From Hypomyces perniciosus (Eukaryota; Ascomycota; Sordariomycetes; Hypocreales; Hypocreaceae): a stretch of DNA of 64,000 bases. A program made the position numbers and the translations under genes. The notes below the pieces were generated by a model that saw only the letters and a list, made by a program, of their open reading frames with translations, did no database searches and was not told the DNA's origin. The stretch spans positions 833,501-897,500 of the forward strand of contig SPDT01000006.1 of the NCBI GenBank assembly GCA_008477525.1. The letters are read 5' to 3'. Of this stretch, positions 33,037-44,479 are shown piece by piece; the first letter of the stretch is position 1, and every line of letters begins with the position of its first letter.

Positions 33037-35042
33037 TTTTGTGATTTTCTGGTCTTTTTTTTCTGGGTATCGTGTGATTGGTGTGAGCAGTCGAATGGTG
33101 ATCGCTGGAGCAGCGAAGCGCAAGTTTCGTGGTGCGTTCCTCGAGGTCGGTTAAGTTTACGACGCGTTGTCAATTAGGTGGAGTCATAATCGTCAACGCC
33201 GGCTATACAGCACACACGCTAGCATTCCCAATTTCAAAATACGGACACGGTTCTCGCGCGATGGGGGAATGGGAATCCAGAGGAGCTCAGCTGTTGGTTT
33301 CTTCGTGCGGTACGAGTAGTAAGGAGGTCGAGGTCGATGTCGGTTATCGCTAAGGTGCGCACAGGGTCAATCGTCGTGTCGTCGTCTAATGGCGCTCTCT
33401 GCTCAGCACATCAAGCTGCTGTATGATCCACCGCCATATGCTTGCTCCTGCGCGATGGAGCTCGGTGTTCTATTGATGGGTTTCTGGTGAGGATTTCGAC
33501 GTATCGAAGGCGAGGCGAGCGAGTCAATATGTGGTCGGCGGGTTGATTGGGTGGTTGTTCTGTCGTGCCAGTGGATGGAAAAACGAAAGTTGAAAGGCTG
33601 GGCGGGATTGTAGGCGGTGGCTGGTTTCCAGTGGGCTGCTTGTGCTTGTGCATGCAGATGCAGACAGACCAGTCTAACTAAAGTGGCCAAGTGGGCAGCC
33701 CACCGCTCAGACCACTATAATTTTGCCCCGTTATGGACAAGCTGAAAATCCACATGGCTTACCCTAGACGAAGATGGTGAATCGCAGCAAATAGAGCAAA
33801 GCTGGACTGTATTTAAACGGGTGTGGCTGTAATTTATAATTTAGGTTCTTCATTGTAATTGACGTGTACTACTTCGTATTTGTGTTTGTTTTTGTTCCAT
33901 AATCTATCGGAATGTGGTGTTCTAGTGGTAGTATCTAGCATTTTGCAATGTTTTGGAAGTCTGAGGTTAATGCAATCAATAAATGAGAGACAAGAGTTCA
34001 CCACTGTTCCAAACCCTTGTCAGCCACTTTACAAACCCCAGTCAAGCTGCGGAATTCTCCAAATGGAGCAGTCAGTCTTCCAATCAAAACATCATCCCTG
34101 TATCAAATTCGAATTTTTAGCAAAGTGGAGAGATCGGGCAAGCCTTGATAAGTGCTACGTGCTAAGTCGGCGTACGAGTAGTAGTACCTGTATAAGCAAA
34201 CATCAACAACACTCGTCTTATCCGCCAGAGAGATGCATCTACAGGTTCCAAGTCATTGACTTCTCTCGAAGCTTGGACCAGACTACCAATTAGCAGCAAG
34301 CACAGATGTATTTTAAGCCCGCGTACTCCGTAAATACGACGTGGTCTAGCCGCATTGGCTCGCTGACTTTTGCGTGTTGCTCTTCTTTGGTTATGGTTCC
34401 GGATGCTGTGATGTTGGGCGTGTGGTCGTGATTGTCAGCTTACTTGACGTGGCCGAGATAAACGAATATCAAGCCAAGCTCGTAGCATAAGAAGAGATGA
34501 ACAAATGCATATTCTATACGGAGTACAGAGTATAGTTCGTACAAAGTACTAGAAGTGCTCCGTATAATAGGGGGCATAGAAATTATGCTCCGATATACGA
34601 AGTACAGAGCTGCGCTTAGTTGGCAGGGACTGTGCCGCAGGTGGAGGTTAGTGGGGTTCACGCTGTAAACCACCTGCATTACTCCGTAGATGGAAGCAGA
34701 TTGATGCCTGCGCTAGACCAAGGCTGCCTTCAATGTTCAGTCATACAAGAGTTATCCAGTAACATAAAACGCATACCATTGACCAAACAAGGCGCCAACT
34801 TCAAGAAAAACCAAAACCTATGATATCAGTTGGCAATCCGAGTGGAGTGTTGTTTATTTTCCCACGTCACATCTTGCCACTTCACGACCAAACGACGTAA
34901 TATGACGACGGAGGACTGCATATCAAATCTGGATCTATAAGACACAGCTGAATGCTCACACATTGACGAACCAAACTGAAAAGAAAAGGTGCTATTATCG
35001 GTCCATCAGATTCGCTTGAGCACATCTAAACAACATCTCAAC
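33037..35042. other. 2 kb intergenic region
   Basis: No gene supported. ORFs at 33403..33690 (minus) and 33859..34293 (plus) have no recognisable domain. The right part carries TACTCCGTA-type words at 34324 and 34680 and a dense patch of degenerate copies at 34510-34610. Confidence 0.4.
34517..34610. repeat. cluster of degenerate TACGGAGTA words
   Basis: An exact TACGGAGTA at 34517 is followed within 95 bases by related words (CAGAGTA, CAAAGTACT, GCTCCGTATA, TACGAAGTAC) on both strands. It could form stem-loops. It is one of several intergenic sites carrying the same 9-mer in this window. Confidence 0.6.
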
Positions 35043-36223
35043 ATGGCTGCGTCGCGTGTGATCAAACTTCCTCGCGATGGCGACGACTCGGCCTGCGTGC
35101 TTATCCAGGTCACCCCAACAGGGTCCAAACCTTTGGACCTCAAACTGGTCGGCACCGAGGGTGAAGCCCCGTATTCAGCAGTGTGTACGTGAGCTTCTAC
35201 GAGGATCGCATTGATGCATCGACGCCTGACATGGTCTAGTGAAACACGATCGAGTGGCATCACTCCAGGTCAAGAACTGCCCTGCTTCAGAGTCGGAGTG
35301 GGAGACAATCCTACAGGCCCTGTTCGCTCAACAGCCCATCCCGGATATTCAAGCGACAGCTAATGTCCAGAGCGAGACTTCAATTTCCATCACTGTCCGA
35401 AAACAGGTCCAAGGCATCACTGTACGAATCCTAGACTCCCATCAATCATTAATGCATAGGCTAACCATCTCAGCAACGGCTGGGTTCCATCACATTAAAG
35501 TATGACGAGGATGAGGCCATCGAACTCTTCCAATGGTGCGCTGCATCCGCGGATGCTGTAGCAACAAGCAAGGAGGCTTTAGCCAAAGCGGCCTCCCAGG
35601 CTCAAGAGCTCGAGGTCACTGTAAATGAGCTGAAGGCCCAACTTGATGAACTAGTCGTGGCGAAGCAAGACGACGAAACAGCACTCCTGCAGAAATTCCG
35701 TGATCTTCTCAACGAGAAGAAGGTGAAGATCCGCGAGCAGCAGAAGATCCTCGCCACAACCGCGCTGCAAGGCGGCCAGCCACAATCATCATCCCAACCC
35801 TCCCAATCACTACAGCAACAACCAAGCCATCGACCAGTTCCGCCTCGACCTGCAAAGAGAAAAGCGCCTGCTTCAAGGGCTGAATCGAATGCTGCAGATG
35901 AAGATGAAATGGAGCTAGATGTCAAAATCAAATTAGAACCGGAAGACAGCGAACCTGATATTAGCAACACTCCGGAAGCTACAGCATCGGAAGCAAGCGA
36001 CGACGACGGTGATGAGAATAATGATGATGGCAACTCCAGAGCAAGGATCCTTAGCGGCTCCAACCCAGAACACGATGTCCCAAAGTCTGCTCCGAAGAAA
36101 GCAGCTGAGCAGCCACCGCCACCAAGAAGCCTGCCATTTGCAAGAAAAAAGGAGCCAGCGTCTGAGCCAAACCCTGCGGCTGCTGTCACGGGCAACGAGA
36201 CTGAGTCCGAAGATGAGCTATGA
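35043..36223 (+). CDS. XRCC4/Lif1-like double-strand-break repair protein
   Basis: Exons 35043..35184, 35240..35421 and 35474..36223 give 357 residues. The N-terminal ~120 residues are beta-rich and globular (head: RVIKLPRDGDDSACVLIQV, LDLKLVGTEGEAPYSAV, GSITLKYDEDEAIELFQW). A long helix of about 80 residues follows (residues 120-195, LEVTVNELKAQLDEL, LLQKFRDLLNEKKVKIREQQ), then an acidic/basic disordered tail ending in TESEDEL. That head-stalk-tail plan is XRCC4's, whose stalk binds DNA ligase IV in non-homologous end joining. Assignment rests on layout and the head strands; family membership is likely but not proven by a unique motif. Confidence 0.75.
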
Positions 36224-36403
36224 GTAATACAGGGTAAAAACACCGGTAACTTTCAACACATATCTGTGGAGGCCATGATGGGAGCAAACATGGCTCTGCT
36301 GGTTTATTAGTTATGGGAATGACTCTGTGTATTATATCCAGCTAAAAGGTCTAATTAGAACCCCCGATGTGGCCATCCAATGATCACCCAGTTTGCTTGT
36401 AAT

Positions 36404-37416
36404 CTACCTCCTATCATCCTCAGCGAACCACGTGGTCCAGAAGGCGCGGTGATGTTTCTTATTGCCTTCCTCAGATATCTCAGCGACTTCATGTGCAGTC
36501 AACTTGAACGTGGGAAGCAAATCCAAAAACCGTTTCAACCGTTCCTCCTTAGAGCTGGTGGTAAGTACCACCAAGCCGCTGTCAAGAGCCCATCGCAACC
36601 CGACCTCGGACTCGGAAACACCATACTTCTCAGCCAATCTCGTCCATACTGGGTCTATAGGACCGCCCGGAGCTCTGGTAATCGGGGTGAGAGGCGAGTA
36701 GGCCGAAAGAGCAATGTTGTGCTTCTTATGGAACCCCAAAAGGTCACCGGTATGTTGCAGGTACGGGTGGAACTCGATCTGGTTGATCGCTGGCGGGACC
36801 TTGGCGGTCTTCAGGATGGTCTCGAGGTGCTCCTGGAGAAAGTTGGAAACACCGATGGACTTGGCACGGCCAGAGGCCTTGATCGCTTCCAGATCTGCCC
36901 ATCTCTGCTGGATCTCCTCCTCGGTGTCGGCAAACCACGGGCCGTGGAGGAGATAGAGGTCGACGTAGTCTAGATCGAGCTTCTTCAGGGATAGGTTGAA
37001 TGCATCAAGAGTGGACTTCTTTTCCGTGGCGCTAATCTTGGTAGTGACGAAGAGTTGCTCTCGGGGAACGCCAGATTCCCGGATGGCAGCACCAAGTTCC
37101 TCTTCATTTCCATAGCCTACGACGATGGTAAGTGTGACGGTTCCGATAGGATGGGAAAGATTGTCACATACCCTCGGCACCATCTAAGTGGCGATAACCG
37201 AGTTCGATGGCCTTTTTGGTGACGCTGACAATGCTCTCATCCAAAGGCCCCCTAGCACTCTTGAATCTAGCAGTACCGAGACCATATGCAACCTGAAAGC
37301 TGGTCAGAGGATGATTCAAAAGCGCCTAAGAAAAGAGGGACGGGTCGCCATACTACTGGGATCTCGTGGCCATCATTTAACTTGAGGGAAGGTGGAAAAG
37401 ACTCTGTGGAGCTCAT
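36404..37416 (-). CDS. aldo-keto reductase
   Basis: Exons 37357..37416, 37172..37292 and 36404..37116 give 297 residues. The catalytic set of the family is present: Asp and Tyr in LDGAEGYGNE, Lys in VTTKIS, and His in LLHGPW. Further family segments are [24 protein letters not shown] and a C-terminal cofactor-binding loop ([17 protein letters not shown]). It is an NADPH-dependent carbonyl reductase of the cytosol; the substrate cannot be told. Splicing restores [10 protein letters not shown] across intron 2, supporting the model. It is convergent with the XRCC4-like gene, the stops being 181 bases apart. Confidence 0.93.
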
Positions 37417-38151
37417 GGTAAAGACGAGTTGTTAATGCGAGTTTGGTGAGGTGATTATTGGTATCTAGACTTGTTGCTGTTGAAGGGATGAGAGATGAAG
37501 TGAGGTAGAATTGGGTTGAAGCATTCGATTTATATAGGTAGGCCAAGACTATACTCTGTATACCGACCCGTATGTAAGTCGACGGCACAACATTAGGCCA
37601 TAAGCACAACATTGTGTCATAAGCACTACTTCTTAGCAATATTGCGTGCAATGACCCCTGTCGATGATTCGTATAACTTCCCACACCTCATACCCAGTTT
37701 GCCATATCTCAAGGCTGAATTGCATCAACCAAGATCTAGAGTATACGGTTACAAGTCCTATTAGTATGTATATCTATGGCCTATACTAATCATATAACTC
37801 TTTGTGAAACGAAATTCTCCCAATCCTGTTAGGAGTGTGTGCGTATATTACTCCGTACTCGTAAGTGATATCTAGAGGTGAGAGGTTTGTTGAGGCGGGG
37901 TGCTATCTGCGGACTATCGGATGCTATCTATCTGGATTGGTGATGTCAACCGGCTACACGGGGGGACCCAAAAACGACCATCCCCGTCCTAGTGCTACTC
38001 GGGGGGTCTCAAAACGACCATTCCCGAGTAATTGCGACGCATACTATATACTTCTAACCCAAATCGCCGTCCCGTCTCCGTCGCCAACCATTACAAATCA
38101 TGATTCGGCCAAGACGTCGTCTTCCCGCTCATGCTTTGAAATCTTTATGGG
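37417..38151. other. divergent promoter region AKR/SelO
   Basis: No gene seen. It contains a TACTCCGTA word at 37849 and a pair of diverged direct repeats at 37953-38026. Confidence 0.45.
37953..38026 (+). repeat. pair of ~33-base direct repeats upstream of SelO
   Basis: Copy 1 (37953..37986) and copy 2 (37994..38026) share a GCTAC-C, G6-7, AAAACGACCAT-CCCG framework and are spaced 41 bases apart start to start. They lie 125-200 bases before the SelO ATG, within promoter distance. GACCATNCCCG plus the G-run is the most conserved part and could be a doubled regulatory site. Confidence 0.6.
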
Positions 38152-40223
38152 ATGAGACGATTTGCGATCAAGGCATTGCCCTCTACGTTCTGTAGCGCAG
38201 CATTACGAAGAAACCTCATTCAATACTATTCTCGAACCCCGCGCGCCGCCATGGCTCCAAGTATATCGACGAGCGCAACGGCGCAATCCTACGAAGGCGC
38301 ATCTCTGAATGATTTGCCCAAGTCATGGCACTTCACGGATTCACTGCCAGCAGATTCCGTCTTCCCTACACCGGCGGATTCGCACAAAACCCCACGAGAC
38401 CAGATTGCACCGAGACAAGTCCGAAATGCCCTCTTCACCTGGGTGCGACCGGCCGAACAGAAAGATCCCGAACTGCTGTCTGTGAGCCCTGCTGCCTTGC
38501 GCGACCTAGGCGTCAAGGCTGGGGAGGCGAAAACCGAAGACTTCCGGCAGCTTGTTGCAGGCAACAGGTTATACGGCTGGGATGAGACCAATCTGGAGGG
38601 CGGATATCCCTGGGCGCAATGTTACGGAGGCTTTCAGTTTGGCCAATGGGCAGGGCAGTTGGGCGACGGAAGGGCTATTTCGCTCTTTGAGACGACCAAC
38701 CCGTCATCTGGGGTGCGATACGAGCTGCAGTTGAAAGGCGCTGGGATAACACCATACTCTCGGTTCGCGGATGGGAGCGCGGTGCTGCGATCTAGTATTC
38801 GCGAATTCATTGCTTCAGAGGCGCTTAATGCGCTCAAGATCCCTACAACCCGGGCGCTATCTCTTACTTTACTTCCGTATTCTAAGGTAGTGCGGGAGCG
38901 CATTGAACCTGGTGCGATTGTGCTCCGGTTTGCACAATCCTGGCTTCGGCTTGGGAACTTCGACATCATGCGCGCTCGAGGCGACCGTGATCTTATTAGG
39001 AAACTCGCAACCTACATCGCGGAGGACGTCTTTGGTGGATGGGAAACTCTGCCAGGTCGACTGGAGTCACCCGAAAAACCAGAGGAATCTCCACCTCCCA
39101 AGAGGGGTGTCTCGGCTTCGGAAGTTCAAGGCCCAGAGGATGCTGCGGAGAACAGATTCACCAGGCTGTATCGCGAGATAGTGAGACGGAATGCCGTGAC
39201 AGTTGCTCACTGGCAGGCTTATGGCTTCATGAATGGTGTACTGGTATGATAAAAACCATTCTTTTATGATTCAGCCAACTGACTTCTTTACAGAACACAG
39301 ATAATACATCGATATATGGGTTATCAATAGACTTCGGACCTTTTGCATTCATGGATAACTTTGATCCTTCATACACCCCCAATCACGACGATTATATGCT
39401 GCGATATAGCTATAAAAATCAACCAACTATCATTTGGTGGAACCTCGTGCGGTTCGGAGAGGCGTTGGGAGAGCTGATGGGCATGGGCGCTGAAGTTGAT
39501 GACCCAACCTTCATCGCCGAGGGCGCCAAGGAGGCCCAGGAGAAGACATTGGTCGAACGGGCAGAGAAGCTCATCATGCAGACCGGGGAAGAATACAAAG
39601 CCACATTCCTGACAGAATACAAGCGACTAATGACGGCAAGATTGGGTCTACGTCAGTTCAAGGAAGCTGATTTCAATGACCTCTTCAGCGAGGCTCTCGA
39701 CAGTATGGAGGCTCTAGAGCTGGATTTTAACCATTTCTTCCGCCGACTGGGCAGCCTCAAGTTGGCAGATCTCTCAACACCAGAATCTAGGCGGGAGAAG
39801 GCATCCATCTTTTTCCATAAAGAAGGACCATCAAAGTCCGTAAGCGAGAACGCTGCCAAGGATCGAATCGCCAACTGGCTTGACAAGTGGCGAGCTCGCG
39901 TTGTGGAGGACTGGAGAGAGGGCAGTGCAGATGATGTTTCTGATGAGAAGGATGCTGAGAGAAGACAAGTAATGAAGCAAGTCAACCCCAACTTCGTTCC
40001 CCGAGGCTGGATCTTGGATGAAGTTATCCGGCGCGTGGAGAAGGAAGACGAAAGAGACGTCTTGGACCGCGTCATGCATATGGCGTTATATCCATTTGAG
40101 GATGCATGGGATGGACAATCAATTGATGGCGTTGTGTGGAAGGGTGATAAGGAGGAGGAACAGAGGTGGGTAGGAGACGTGCCCAGAGCAGAGCAGGCTC
40201 TGCAATGCAGCTGTAGCTCATGA
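38152..40223 (+). CDS. SelO-type protein AMPylase, mitochondrial
   Basis: Exons 38152..39243 and 39294..40223 give 673 residues. The N terminus is Arg/Ser/Ala-rich without acids for about 35 residues, consistent with mitochondrial import. The pseudokinase core shows YELQLKGAGITPYSRF (the lysine), SSIREFIASEAL, then GVLNTDNTSIYGLSIDFGPF with the Asn/Asp metal ligands. SelO proteins transfer AMP from ATP to proteins and act in redox homeostasis; yeast Fmp40 is a relative. The end is Cys-Ser-Cys-Ser-Ser: a Cys occupies the third-last position where animal SelO has selenocysteine. The intron lies just before the catalytic Asn in a conserved stretch, confirming the join. Confidence 0.93.
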
Positions 40224-40707
40224 ATAGCCTTAAGATCAATACTACGAGATATTGCATGCATCTAGACTATAGCAAATGAAATGTAACGACCGGCGGTAAG
40301 AGGCAGCGCTCATCGAGATTGATTCTCTCCCATGCTTCCATAAACGGCGTGAATTTACTCTAGAGCACAAGATAGAGGAGGACTCGACAGAAGCAAAGAG
40401 TCTGCAAAAGCAGGACTCAATGCCCAAGCTCACCTACAATAAAATGTGCCCGTGTACAATTTGTTTGATGAAAGATCAAAAGAGGTCTTCGCTTTGCGCA
40501 AAATTTCGAAGCTATTTGATACTATGGAGTTTGTGCCTCAGGCAGCAAGAGATCATATCGCCGGCCAATCAGCGTTCTTGTAAATTAATCCGCACTAGTG
40601 TCAATGCCTTTCCACCATCCCGACAAGCAGGTTCCCTCGAGAGGCCAAACAACTGAGCCTTTAACTCGCCGCAGTGTCCATCACGTTCAATCCGTCAAGG
40701 CGGCACG
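40224..40707. other. intergenic DNA before the complex I gene
   Basis: No gene seen; 3' UTR of SelO and promoter of the 78 kDa subunit gene. Confidence 0.45.
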
Positions 40708-43246
40708 ATGCTCCGACAGACTCTGGCACGTTCGACTTGGCGGACGGGCAGGCAGGCCGTCGGCGTCTCGCGGACATTCGCGACGACGCCTCGACGCTCT
40801 GCCGAGGTGGAGCTTACCATTGGTAAGCCTCTTGAGACGACAACGGGTCAATTGGCGCTTGAATGTGTGCTGACAGAGTCTTAGATGGAAAGAAGGTCTC
40901 TATAGAAGGTGGGAATTGGTGCATCTGGGGCCTTGGGGACTATTTGCTGACCCGGACGTAGCCGGTTCGGCCTTGATACAGGCTTGCGAAAAGGCTGGAG
41001 TGACCGTCCCTAGGTATGTTGAGCTCTGATCACTGGGAGGAAACATGTGTGAAATCGCTTACTTACTGTTGTTTAGATACTGCTACCATGAGTACGAAAC
41101 CGCCAGCCGCTACCCCTCATCCCCCCCCTCGATTCCGACCCTAACGATGTTGTAGGAAACTTATGATTGCCGGTAACTGCCGTATGTGCTTGGTCGAGGT
41201 CGAGCGGGCACCCAAGCCTGTGGCCTCATGCGCCTGGCCAGTGCAGCCCGGCATGGTTGTGAAGACGAATTCGCCTCTTACCCACAAGGCCCGTGAGGGT
41301 GTCATGGAGTTTTTGCTGGCCAACCACCCTCTGGACTGCCCCATCTGTGATCAGGGTGGCGAGTGTGATCTTCAGGACCAGTCCATGCGATACGGAGCCG
41401 ACCGAGGACGATTCCACGAGATTGGAGGCAAGCGAGCCGTTGAGGACAAGAACATTGGACCCCTGATCAAGACGTCGATGAACCGATGCATCCACTGCAC
41501 GCGATGTGTCCGATTCGCCAACGATATTGCTGGTGCTCCTGAGATGGGCTCGACTGGCCGTGGCAATGACCTGCAGATTGGAACTTACCTTGAGAAGAAC
41601 CTCGACTCAGAATTGTCTGGAAACATTATCGATCTCTGCCCCGTCGGTGCCCTGACATCCAAGCCGTATGCTTTCCGGGCTCGTCCTTGGGAACTGAAGC
41701 ACACTGAATCTATCGATGTTCTCGATGGTTTGGGATCCAACATTCGTGTCGACTCACGTGGTCTCGAGGTTATGCGCATTCTTCCCCGACTTAACGACGA
41801 TGTTAACGAGGAGTGGATCAACGACAAGACCCGATTCGCCTGTGACGGCCTTAAGACCCAGCGCCTAACTATGCCCTTGATTCGACGAGACGGAAAGTTC
41901 GAGCCTGTTGATTGGGAGGAAGCTCTGACCGAGGTTGCCAGGGCATGGCAACAGAAGAAGCCCCAGGGCAATGAGTTCAAGATCATCTCTGGTGCTCTGA
42001 CTGAGGTTGAGTCGCTGGTTGTCGCCAAGGATATGGCTAACAAACTGGGATCTGAGAACCTTGCCCTGGACACCCCTACTGGTAGCCAGCCCCTTGCCCA
42101 CGGTATTGATGTGCGATCAAACTACCTCTTCAACTCCACGATCTGGGGTATTGAGGAGGCTGACTGCATCCTTATCGTTGGCAGCAACCCTCGACATGAG
42201 GCCGCTGTTCTGAATGCCCGTATTCGAAAGCAGTGGCTGCGCTCTGACCTCGAGATTGGTGTTGTTGGAGAGAAGTGGGATTCAACCTTTGAATTCGAGC
42301 ACCTCGGATCTGACCACGCCGCCCTCAAGAAGGCTTTGACTGGTCCCTTTGGCAAGAAGCTCCAGGCTGCCAAGAAGCCCATGATCATTGTGGGATCCGG
42401 TGTCACGGACCACGCTGATGCCAAGTCCTTCTTTGAGACTGTCGGCGCTTTCGTTGACAAGAACGCTGCCAACTTCAGGACTGCCCAGTGGGATGGTTAC
42501 AACGTACTCCAGCGAGAGGCTTCAAGAGCTGGCGCTTTTGAGGTCGGCTTCGTGACACCCTCTGCAGAGGTCGCCCAGACCAAGCCCAAGTTTGTTTGGC
42601 TCCTCGGTGCTGACGAGTTCAATGCGGCGGATATCCCCAAGGACGCCTTTGTCGTTTACCAGGGCCACCACGGTGACCGCGGAGCTCAGGTTGCTGACAT
42701 CGTTCTGCCTGGCGCTGCTTACACCGAGAAGGCTGGTACCTATATCAACACCGAGGGACGAGTGCAAATGACCCGCGCGGCGACTTCACTGCCTGGTGCT
42801 GCCCGAACTGACTGGAAGATCCTCCGAGCTGCTAGCGAGTTCCTTGGCGCACCCCTTCCTTTCGATGATGTTGCCGCTGTGCGGGATCGCATGGTTGAGA
42901 TCAGCCCTGCGTTGGCCGCTTACGATGTTGTTGAGCCCGTTGCGCTGAGGGAGTTGAGCAAGGTGCAGCTGGTAGACCAGAACAAGGGAGCGAAGGCTAG
43001 CAATACGCCTCTGCAGAAAGTCATTGAGAACTTTTATTTCACAGATGTTATCTCTAGAAGGTGTGTACACTTATCGCCTACAGCAAACCCCAATCCGGAG
43101 CGAATAGATGATGCTAACCTTCCTGTAGCTCACCAACAATGGCACGCTGCTCAGCGGCCAAGACCACTGGTGACCCGAGGACGAACTTCATGGCTTCAGG
43201 TATGGAGGAGGATAGGCCTATGGGTCAGATTGCGTACGGGGCTTGA
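40708..43246 (+). CDS. nuo78: NADH:ubiquinone oxidoreductase 75/78 kDa subunit (NDUFS1)
   Basis: Six exons, 40708..40822, 40885..40908, 40962..41013, 41077..41091, 41156..43060 and 43129..43246, give 742 residues. Exons 2 and 4 are 24 and 15 bases long. The presequence is Arg-rich (LARSTWRTGRQ). The [2Fe-2S] ligands lie in YCYHE, GNCRMC and SCAWPV. The [4Fe-4S] ligands lie in HPLDCPICDQGGECDLQD and CIHCTRC...CPVGAL. The molybdopterin-oxidoreductase-like domain fills the remainder. The subunit passes electrons along the matrix arm of complex I. Exon 6 restores a proper end (SSPTMARC through MGQIAYGA) and avoids an unlikely read-through of the last intron to 43322. Confidence 0.97.
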
Positions 43247-43446
43247 GGAGACGGACGGCTGTATTAAAATAGAAGAATTCCCTTGCACTTCTGGGCCGTT
43301 ATGTCGTATTGTACATATATAGTGTCAGGGTTAGAGGTGTGAAGGTAAATAAGTTACCATGATGATGTTTGTCCTTTGTGCGATATGACAGTGCCCATGT
43401 CTCAAAGCGTCGCCTTTCAATGTTCCCCTTGGTTCTCTGTTACGAC

Positions 43447-44457
43447 ATCATTTTTGCTGTTCCAAACGCCAGGTTCGTGGTCCCATTGGAGGCTGTTTTG
43501 GCCCTCGCGGTGGCCGCCTTGATGTTGGAAATAGTTGCGCTGGTCCTGAAATTAGCTGCTTTGGTCCTGAAGGCGGTTGTCTTGGCCCTAAAGGTGGTTG
43601 TTTTGGTCCTGAAGGTGGCTGTCTCGGCCCTGAAGGTGATCCTGAGGGCATCTCTGACGACGGCTGTGGAGGCGTCTCCCTGGGCGTAAGATCAAAGCGA
43701 ACAGACTTTTTGGGTTTCTGAATCGGACTTTTGAAGCTGGGTCGGACCAATGCCTAATCGGTCTCAATCTCCATCTCCATCTCAGTCTCTTCTTCAGCCT
43801 CCTTTGCCTCCTTTGCCTCCTTTGCCTCCTTTGCCTCCTTTGCCTCCTTTGCCTCCTTTGCCTCCTTTGCCTCCTTCTCCGGATCTTTCCTGAGCACCGC
43901 CTCGCGCATAGCGTGGACGTGCTTATCAAATCCGTACAGGTTCGCCGCGGAATGTGAGATGGCATCCATCAGGTCCACGGCTGCCTTCTCCCGGGGTGAA
44001 TGGACAGCCGTGTTTCTGAAATCCGGCACTGCAACCTCGGTGATGTTGTAGTCCACGAGGGGATCATCTGGGGCGGCCATGTTGGCCATCATGGTGGCGA
44101 TGTCGGCCCTCCATGCTGGGTCCACGCCTGGGTTGTAGAGCGGCACGTCATGGTAGTTGAAGTCCGCATCGGCGGCTTCTGCGCTGCGGATGATGCGTCG
44201 GAAGTTGTTCTCGAAGAGCGCCTTGAGGTTGCTGCGGACTTGGACCTCATGGGTGTTGAGGATGGAGAGAACGGCGCACTGACGCTCCTCGTGGGTGGTA
44301 GGAGGAGTGAATGGCGCGAGGAGGTCCGTCTCGGGAGGTATGGAGACGAAGATAGTAGCGGGAATGCAGATGAGTGGGTTAGGATCTTCCTGCAGCTGCA
44401 GCGGGTTCCCGCTTACGGTTGGTGATGGCGGTTGGTTGGTGTTTGTGGGTGAAGCCA
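43447..44457 (-). CDS. unknown protein with KEA repeat; in-frame stop then open C-terminal extension
   Basis: The ATG at 44457 (or 44479) opens a frame ending at TAG 43754..43756, encoding about 234 residues. The middle region (RQCAVLSILNTHEVQVR, NFRRIIRSAEAADADFNYHD, PAWRADIATMMANMA) looks structured and helical. The last 50 residues are a Lys-Glu-Ala triplet repeat, then Glu/Met-rich. Directly after the TAG the same frame stays open for 102 codons with a basic KKSVRFDLTPRE motif and seven-residue GPKQPPS repeats, which also look like protein. So the gene either has a nonsense mutation, reads through, or has an intron I cannot place. I do not recognise the family. Confidence 0.5.
43540..43640 (-). 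repeat. 21-base tandem repeat (seven-residue GPKQPPS unit)
   Basis: About four to five units of 21 bases (plus-strand form tTGGtCCTgAAggtGGttgt), each differing at a few positions. On the minus strand they encode Gly-Pro-Lys/Arg-Gln-Pro-Pro-Ser. The unit keeps frame and varies mostly at third positions, suggesting selection on protein. Confidence 0.75.
43803..43874 (-). repeat. 9-base tandem repeat (Lys-Glu-Ala unit)
   Basis: Eight perfect TTTGCCTCC units, plus strand. On the minus strand they encode Lys-Glu-Ala triplets, a charged single-helix-like element. The near-perfect identity points to recent expansion. Confidence 0.95.
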
Positions 44458-44479
44458 TGGCGGCTGGCTTGTGTGACAC

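Noticed and set aside
33403..33690. Minus-strand ORFs of 80-95 codons with His/Thr-rich sequence
   Set aside because: Two overlapping frames of the same strand are open, with no domain; compositional.
43061..43322. Unspliced C-terminal extension of the complex I subunit
   Set aside because: Splicing at 43061/43129 restores a family-like end (MARCSAAK...QIAYGA), so the extension is intron plus wrong frame.
43754..43965. Arg-rich QRRQRRQRR reading frame on the minus strand
   Set aside because: It is the KEA tandem repeat read in another frame.
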